In this document: positions 58,624-64,000 of the stretch, piece after piece
How the letters are laid out: each line of letters begins with the position of its first letter
Position numbering within the stretch: position 1 is the stretch's first letter
Assembly (NCBI GenBank): GCA_052032225.1
Contig: JBPEWY010000063.1
Span: 7,633 to 71,632 of the forward strand
DNA length: 64,000 nt
Direction: 5' to 3'
Origin: JBPEWY01 sp052032225
Lineage (GTDB): Bacteria; Bacteroidota; Bacteroidia; Flavobacteriales; Flavobacteriaceae
The notes under the pieces: model-generated
What the model was told of the DNA's origin: nothing
Database searches by the model: none
What the model saw: only the letters and a program-made list of their open reading frames with translations
Made by a program: the position numbers and the translations under genes

Positions 58624-60674
58624 TGAGGGCATATAAATTGGTTGCTTTTATTTTTATAAGCATAAGTGTTAAAGCACAAGAAAAGCAGTTAGATTCTATT
58701 CTAGTAAATCAGCTAAAAGAAGTTGTGGTTACCGCCACAAGAACAGAAAAACAGTTAGAAGCCATTCCATTACCGGTTACAGTAATTAGTAAAAGTCAAT
58801 TAAAAAAAACAGGTGCATTACGTCTTCAAGATATACTAAATGAACAAACCGGAATTGTATCTGTTCCAGACGAAAGTGGTTTTGTAGGCGTTCAGTTGCA
58901 AGGCATTTCTTCAGAGTATATAATGGTTTTAATAGATGGAGTACCTGTAATTGGCAGAAATGCCGGTAATTTAGATTTAAGTAGGCTAGCGGTTGGCAAT
59001 GTTAAAAAGATAGAAGTTGTAAAAGGTCCATCTTCTGCGCTTTATGGTTCTGAAGCTTTAGGGGGTGTTATAAACATTATAACCGATAAAAAATTTATTG
59101 AAAACTTTAAAGGAGAATTAGATTATCGATATGGTAGTTTTAATACAACAGATTTAAATGTAAACTTAAAAGTAAAAGAAAAAGGAGTAGCCTTTAATTT
59201 TTATGGCAACTATCTTACGTCAGACGGTTACAATTTATCGTCTAATCAAAATTCGCCTACTGTAAATTCATATCAAAATTTTACTTTAAACAGTCAGTTA
59301 ACTAACTACTTTTCAGAGAAGTTAAAATTAAATTCTTCGTTTAGATTTTTTAAAGAAGAACAGGATGTAGATGGTATTAGTGAAGAAGAAGATTATAATA
59401 CACATTTAAAGCTTCAACACAAACCTTCAGTTAATTTAAAGTTTGATTATGAGTTGTACTACACACAATACAAAGCAATCCAAGAGTATTTAATAATAAA
59501 CACAGAAGAGTCTCTTTTTGAAAGTAGCTTTAATCAATCTCTACTTAGGCCAGAAGTTAGGGGTGTTTACACTATAAACAACAACAGTACAATAATGGCT
59601 GGTGTTGGGATGAATTTTGAAAATCTTAATAGAAACTTGTTTAGGAATGAGGTTTCTTTTCAATCAGAATATGTATTTCTGCAATACGATTTTTTCCCGT
59701 TAAAAAAGCTCAACATGATAGTTGGAGCTCGGTTTGACAACCATAGTGAATATCAATCACAGTTAAGCCCTAAGCTATCTGCTACCTATGCTTTAAACAA
59801 TAAAATTTCTATTAAAGGTTCTATTGGTTACGGTTTTAAAGCACCTGATTTTAGGCAGTTGTATTTAGATTTCACTAACAGTAGTGCCGGTTATACCGTT
59901 GTTGGAAAAGAAGTTGAACAAGAGGTAATACAGCAGTTAGAAAACAATAATGAGATAACAAATATAACGGTTAATAGGGCTACACTTGGTGGGAAATTAA
60001 ATGCTGAAAGCTCTGTAGGTATTAATCTTGGAGCTTCTTACCGCAACACCAAATTATCTTTAGATGTAAATTACTTTAGAAACGATTTTAAAAATCTAAT
60101 AGACACTCGGGTTATTGCTCGAAAAACAAATGGGCAAAATGTGTTTGGATATTACAATATAGACCGAGTTTATACCACCGGAACTGAATTTAACATCTCA
60201 TATAAAATACTTAATAAACTAACACTATCTGCAGGATACCAGCTATTGTTTGCTAAAGATAAAAAACAAAAGGAAGCTGTTGCTAATGGAAACATTTTTG
60301 CTAGACATCCCGAAACATTGCAAACCATCAGATTACAGTCAGCAGATTATTTTGGGCTTCCAAACAGGTCTAGGCATATAGCCAATTTTAAAGCCTTTTA
60401 TGAGATAAGTAAGTACGATACGAGCATAAATGCAAGATTAATTTACAGAAGCAAATATGCATTAGCAGATAGTAATGGTAATGGTATAATTGATGCTTAC
60501 GATACATCATTTGTTAAGGGGTATCTATTAGCTAATGTGTCTGCACAGAAAACTTTTAATAACAAATACACACTTCAAGTAGGTATAGATAATTTATTTG
60601 ATTATACAGACAGGCAAAATATTCCTACCCTTCCAGGAATACAGTTTTTCACGAAAGTTAATGTTCAATTTTAA
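58623..60674 (+). CDS. TonB-dependent receptor, probable haem/iron transporter
   Basis: A 683-residue outer-membrane receptor. Signal peptide (ending SVKAQ), TonB-box/plug start KEVVVTATRTEKQLEAIPLPVTVISKSQL, plug end VKKIEVVKGPSSALYGSEALGGVINIITDK near residue 150, then a 22-strand-size barrel ending LPGIQFFTKVNVQF. A segment near residues 415-430 (DFTNSSAGYTVVGKEVEQEV) belongs to a long barrel loop. The haem or iron assignment comes from the adjacent HmuY gene; vitamin B12 or another siderophore cannot be excluded. Confidence 0.9.
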   Translation: MRAYKLVAFIFISISVKAQEKQLDSILVNQLKEVVVTATRTEKQLEAIPLPVTVISKSQLKKTGALRLQDILNEQTGIVSVPDESGFVGVQLQGISSEYIMVLIDGVPVIGRNAGNLDLSRLAVGNVKKIEVVKGPSSALYGSEALGGVINIITDKKFIENFKGELDYRYGSFNTTDLNVNLKVKEKGVAFNFYGNYLTSDGYNLSSNQNSPTVNSYQNFTLNSQLTNYFSEKLKLNSSFRFFKEEQDVDGISEEEDYNTHLKLQHKPSVNLKFDYELYYTQYKAIQEYLIINTEESLFESSFNQSLLRPEVRGVYTINNNSTIMAGVGMNFENLNRNLFRNEVSFQSEYVFLQYDFFPLKKLNMIVGARFDNHSEYQSQLSPKLSATYALNNKISIKGSIGYGFKAPDFRQLYLDFTNSSAGYTVVGKEVEQEVIQQLENNNEITNITVNRATLGGKLNAESSVGINLGASYRNTKLSLDVNYFRNDFKNLIDTRVIARKTNGQNVFGYYNIDRVYTTGTEFNISYKILNKLTLSAGYQLLFAKDKKQKEAVANGNIFARHPETLQTIRLQSADYFGLPNRSRHIANFKAFYEISKYDTSINARLIYRSKYALADSNGNGIIDAYDTSFVKGYLLANVSAQKTFNNKYTLQVGIDNLFDYTDRQNIPTLPGIQFFTKVNVQF

Positions 60675-60687
60675 TATAAATAATCAT

Positions 60688-61302
60688 ATGAGAAATTTAC
60701 ATGTTTCTTTAGTACTAGTTATTATGTTTTTAGTATCGTGTTCAAAAAACGATGATACAGTTTATTTAACAACAGAGTCTAAAATTATAACCAATTTACA
60801 TGCGCCTCAACAAGGAGGGCAAGGAGAACCTGTTTCAGGAGAATTCACAAAATTTAATTTTTCTACAGGGCAAACAACAACTAGTGAAACAGCATGGGAT
60901 ATTGCCTTTAGAGGTACTACTATTGCTGTAAACGGTGGGACCAATACAGGCACAGCCGATGAGCCACAACGCACTGGAGAAGCTGCAGTTGCAATTGTTA
61001 CCGGAACTTTTGATGAGGTAACCAAAGTGCCGGAACAAGCAAATTTTAAACAAGATAGTTCTGAAGGGTTTGCTATACCTTCCGGAAGTAATAACGGATG
61101 GTATAGTTATGATTTTTCTACTCATACTATCGCACCAATACCCGGTAAGATTTTGCTGTTTAAAACTCACGATGGCAAGTATGCCAAAGTAGAGATTTTA
61201 AGTTATTATAAAGACGGTGATACTACAGGAGAGTCTAGATACTACACCTTTAAATATGTATATAACCCAAATAAAGGACAAAATACTTTTGAAAATGAGT
61301 AA
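60688..61302 (+). CDS. hmuY: HmuY family haem-binding lipoprotein
   Basis: A 204-residue lipoprotein (FLVSCSKN; Cys near residue 17). The core KFNFSTGQTTTSETAWDIAFRGTTIAVNGGTNTG matches the HmuY fold, in which haem is captured at the cell surface and passed to its receptor. The C-terminal YAKVEILSYYKDGDTTGESRYYTFKYVYNP is also typical. The two axial histidines of Porphyromonas HmuY are not obvious here, and other HmuY-type proteins use methionine or different ligands, so the ligand is not certain. Start at 60688, 13 nt after the receptor; overlaps the DoxX gene by 8 nt. Confidence 0.85.
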   Translation: MRNLHVSLVLVIMFLVSCSKNDDTVYLTTESKIITNLHAPQQGGQGEPVSGEFTKFNFSTGQTTTSETAWDIAFRGTTIAVNGGTNTGTADEPQRTGEAAVAIVTGTFDEVTKVPEQANFKQDSSEGFAIPSGSNNGWYSYDFSTHTIAPIPGKILLFKTHDGKYAKVEILSYYKDGDTTGESRYYTFKYVYNPNKGQNTFENE

Positions 61303-61744
61303 GCTAATACCTTTTATCTGGATTTTATTGCGGTTGTTTTTAGGAGGAATGATGATTTATGGCGGAATAGAAAAATTTTCTAAACCAATACCTTCTCCTT
61401 TAGAAGTTTTAGAAAAAGCAGAAAAGTTTAAAGATCCTGCGCAAACAAATACATTACAAAAAGTTCTTTATATAAACGGAGCTAAACAAACCGGATATTT
61501 TTGGCAGGTTTTAGGAGTTACAGAAATTTTGTTTGGGCTATTAGTTGTTTTACAAGGCACGGCCTTTGTAGGAGCCATTTTTTTACTCCCAATTTCGTTG
61601 CATATATTTTTATTTCATCTTTTTTTAGAACCTGACGAGGTTTACGAGTTGGTTTTAACCTCATTACTTTTAATTACTAATATTGCTTTAGTACTTAAAG
61701 AAAAAAATAATTGGAAACATTTATTGTGGTTAAAGCCTTTATAA
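61295..61744 (+). CDS. DoxX-like inner-membrane protein
   Basis: A 149-residue protein with four hydrophobic segments: IPFIWILLRLFLGGMMIYGGIEKF (with the DoxX-type GGIEKF), GYFWQVLGVTEILFGLLVVLQG, FVGAIFLLPISLHIFLFHLFL and LVLTSLLLITNIALVL. Such proteins are often tied to redox or quinone processes, but no role is proven. The ATG at 61295 lies within the end of hmuY (8-nt overlap), so it is coupled to the receptor-hmuY operon, hinting at a function in haem or iron handling. Confidence 0.8.
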   Translation: MSKLIPFIWILLRLFLGGMMIYGGIEKFSKPIPSPLEVLEKAEKFKDPAQTNTLQKVLYINGAKQTGYFWQVLGVTEILFGLLVVLQGTAFVGAIFLLPISLHIFLFHLFLEPDEVYELVLTSLLLITNIALVLKEKNNWKHLLWLKPL

Positions 61745-61750
61745 ATAATA

Positions 61751-61785
61751 AAATGCCTGCAGTTATTTGCTGCAGGCATTTTTAT
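61751..61785. terminator. Bidirectional terminator between doxX-like gene and the TonB receptor
   Basis: AAATGCCTGCAG (61751-61762) pairs with CTGCAGGCATTT (61770-61781) over a 7-nt loop, with T-rich sequence after it on the plus strand and an A-rich flank giving T on the minus strand. It lies between two convergent genes. Confidence 0.85.
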
Positions 61786-64000
61786 TAAAACTGAACCCTA
61801 AATGTAAAATTTGGGGTTATCCCTAACGATATGTTTTCTACCCGTTGTACCTCTGTATCTTGCTTATCGTTTAATCTGTAATAAATATTAAGCGTATTTT
61901 TTTTGTTAGTTACATTTAAAATTGCAGCACCTAAAGTAGCCTTAACTTTTTTGCTTAGTTTAAAATTATAGGTTGCAGACGCATCAACTCTAAAATAATC
62001 ATCTAATCTGCTACTGTTTGGTGATCGGTAGTTTATGGTGTTTTCAAATTCTCCCTCAGAAACCGGATTGTCCGGGTCTGGCTCGGTATAAGGTTTTCCG
62101 GTGTGCCAATTTAAACCAACACCTAATTTAAAATTGTTGTAAATATAAGTTCCTGCAAAGGTAAGTGCATGGGTAACATCTAAATTATTAGGGAACTCAC
62201 TCGGAACAATATCCTTAAAAGTGTAGTTGTTACTATTATAAGTGTAACTAAGCCATGTACTGTATTTATTTGTTTTTTTATTTATTAAAAACTCAAGTCC
62301 CATCACGTCGTAAAGTCCAATGTAGCCATACGCCCCGGGAGCGTCTTCAAACTGATCTTGGTTTTGAAATCCTTGGTTAGAAGTAGTAACTCCGTTTACT
62401 TTTTTATAAAATCCTTCAAGACCAACGTAAAGGCCATTGTTATTGTAATTAAATCCTAAAGAAGCTTGTTTGCTTTTAGTAACCGGTAAATCTGAATTAT
62501 TTGCTAAAACCCATCTCCTTTTTTCTACACCTAAAAAATCTTGCTCTAAGTCTATAAGCTGATTGGCTGTTTGATTTTTAAATTCTCCCTGAACTTCTAT
62601 TAAAAAATGAGGTAATAATTCTTGAGAAAAATTAAGTCGAGGTTCAAAAATAAACTCTCCAAATTTCTCAATGTAATTAGCTCGTACACCGGCTCTTAAA
62701 AAGGTTTTTTTGTTAAAAGACGTGTAACTTACTTCAGAAAAAATGGCATGATTTCGTAAAACATCTTTATCAATTAATTTAAACTCCGGAATGTTAACAT
62801 CCTGAGCATTAGTAATACCTACTTCATAAAATTGGTATCCGTTTAAAAGAGTTATGTTATTAAAGGTAAAAAAGGTGTTTAGTTTTATTCCGGTTTCTAA
62901 AACTTGGTTGTTTAGTAAAACACGCTGGTCTGTTAAAAGCGTTAAGTTTTTAGAGTCAAGATTGTATTTTGTGTAATAGCTGCTTATTTCTGTAGAAAAT
63001 TGTTCAGACCATTTGCTGTTTAAACTACCTCCAAATGCTAAATTGTTTTGGTCTAATGTACTCTCTTTGGTTTCACTTTCGTTATTTTCACGAAGCGTTT
63101 CGGCGTAATCTAAATTATTATTAATGTTTATAAAGCTAACTCTTAGTTTGTGATTATTGTTTATATCATATAAAAACTTAGCGCTAAAGTCATAAAAATA
63201 AAAACTTTCTTTTCTGGTAATATCTTGATCAACTTCTTGGTTTTGTGTATTAGTGATTTTAGAATCCTGAAAAGCTCTGTTAAAATATTGATTATAAGTT
63301 GGGGTATTTAAAAAATCTGTTACTGCACGACGACCGGAAAACTGAAAGGCCATTTTCTCTGTAATTGGAATTTGACCATACAAATCGGCACTTACTAAAT
63401 TAAAACCGGCACCACCAATTGTATTATTGGTAAGTGTGTTTAACGATTTCATGTTAATTGTACCACTAACACCATCTGTAAATTGTGCGCTTGTACCGTT
63501 TTTAATTATATCTACACTTTCTGTTAAATACGGATTAAAAGCAGAAATAAGCCCAAAAAAGTGCCCAGATTGATACATTTTAATACCATCCCAAAGCATT
63601 AAATTTTGATCGTTAGTACCACCTCTAATGTTTATGTTAGAAACGGTTTCGTTAATACTTTTAATACCGGGCAAAGCTTGAATAGTTTGTAAAACATCAG
63701 GCTCAATTAATCCGGGAAGAATTCCAAAATCTGCAGTGTTTAAGGTTATGCTCCCGTCTTGTTGTTTTTGCAAACCGGTAGTTAAAAAATGGTAAACAAC
63801 TACTTCTTCTAAATGTTCTCTTTTGGGGTTTAAATAAAGTGTTTTACATCGGTTAGTATTTGTAAGTTCGTGAGCATGTACGTAATAGGGCTCATACCCT
63901 AAATATCTAATTCTTAATGTAGCATGTAAGGGTACTTGCTCTAAGGTAAAAACACCATCTATATTGGTTATAATTCCTGAGTTATTTTCTAAAACTTCTA
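61785..64000 (-). CDS. TonB-dependent receptor with carboxypeptidase-like N-terminal domain, 5'-truncated by the window edge
   Basis: The frame stays open to the right edge, so the start lies outside. In the visible 737 residues, the first part (NNSGIITNIDGVFTLEQVPLHATLRIRYLGYEPY) is a carboxypeptidase-like regulatory domain, followed by LEEVVVYHFLTTG, a plug (LPGIKSINETVSNINIRGGTNDQNLMLWDGIKMY; VDIIKNGTSAQFTDGVSGTINMKS) and a barrel ending ISLGITPNFTFRVQF. A TTG at 63773 is internal. No SusD partner is visible, so it is of the FecA/BtuB-like rather than SusC class; substrate unknown. Confidence 0.9.
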   Translation of the reverse strand, partial: EVLENNSGIITNIDGVFTLEQVPLHATLRIRYLGYEPYYVHAHELTNTNRCKTLYLNPKREHLEEVVVYHFLTTGLQKQQDGSITLNTADFGILPGLIEPDVLQTIQALPGIKSINETVSNINIRGGTNDQNLMLWDGIKMYQSGHFFGLISAFNPYLTESVDIIKNGTSAQFTDGVSGTINMKSLNTLTNNTIGGAGFNLVSADLYGQIPITEKMAFQFSGRRAVTDFLNTPTYNQYFNRAFQDSKITNTQNQEVDQDITRKESFYFYDFSAKFLYDINNNHKLRVSFININNNLDYAETLRENNESETKESTLDQNNLAFGGSLNSKWSEQFSTEISSYYTKYNLDSKNLTLLTDQRVLLNNQVLETGIKLNTFFTFNNITLLNGYQFYEVGITNAQDVNIPEFKLIDKDVLRNHAIFSEVSYTSFNKKTFLRAGVRANYIEKFGEFIFEPRLNFSQELLPHFLIEVQGEFKNQTANQLIDLEQDFLGVEKRRWVLANNSDLPVTKSKQASLGFNYNNNGLYVGLEGFYKKVNGVTTSNQGFQNQDQFEDAPGAYGYIGLYDVMGLEFLINKKTNKYSTWLSYTYNSNNYTFKDIVPSEFPNNLDVTHALTFAGTYIYNNFKLGVGLNWHTGKPYTEPDPDNPVSEGEFENTINYRSPNSSRLDDYFRVDASATYNFKLSKKVKATLGAAILNVTNKKNTLNIYYRLNDKQDTEVQRVENISLGITPNFTFRVQF

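Noticed and set aside
1..64000. tRNA, rRNA, CRISPR, transposase or integrase
   Set aside because: No clover-leaf with CCA-type ends, rRNA core, regular spaced repeats or mobile-element proteins were recognised on either strand; gaps are mostly too short for them.

Overview
The window is a chromosomal segment of an AT-rich bacterium of the phylum Bacteroidota, most likely the family Flavobacteriaceae. The evidence is two SusC/SusD pairs, TANNTTTG-type promoters, A-rich rather than Shine-Dalgarno start regions, many DUF families typical of the group, and an S10/spc/alpha ribosomal gene run joined directly to rpsL-rpsG-fusA without tuf. No rRNA, tRNA, insertion sequence, prophage or CRISPR array was recognised. 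Function calls rest on reading the proteins; no database search was possible.

Layout. 1-13.9 kb holds housekeeping and envelope genes: adk (cut by the left edge), a DUF3050 gene, obg, a DUF4136 lipoprotein with a TPR protein, mpl, a convergent DUF1569-PaiB pair, radC with a deacetylase-like protein and a YjjG nucleotidase, three linked envelope genes of unknown role, rarA and a rhomboid protease. 13.9-29.4 kb is on the minus strand: rlmB, a very large FG-GAP/ASPIC-UnbV lipoprotein, the susC-susD-lipoprotein operon and a second susC-susD operon, with no glycan-degrading enzyme nearby. 29.8-46.9 kb is one long plus-strand ribosomal supercluster from rpsL to rplQ, including fusA, secY, infA and rpoA; rpmD and rpmJ are short but clearly present.

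47-57.5 kb carries a tandem pair of related secreted proteins of unknown function, then carA-eno, gltA, arginase-ctlX, a small membrane protein, marC and argS. 57.6-61.7 kb is a probable haem/iron uptake locus: a DUF6607 gene divergent from a TonB-dependent receptor-HmuY-DoxX operon. A second TonB-dependent receptor runs off the right edge on the minus strand.

The most interesting observations are regulatory. Two matching 23-bp dyads sit between DUF6607 and the receptor-HmuY operon, one over both opposed -33 elements and one over the receptor start codon. The gap between rpsJ and rplC encodes a hairpin-rich leader ending in two mutually exclusive stems, the second followed by a T run, as in an attenuator. 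The gap before rpsD (S4) encodes a tiered hairpin. The main ribosomal promoter starts its transcript on a terminator-like hairpin. The two susC genes share a promoter-leader layout and an almost identical N-terminal module although their barrels differ.
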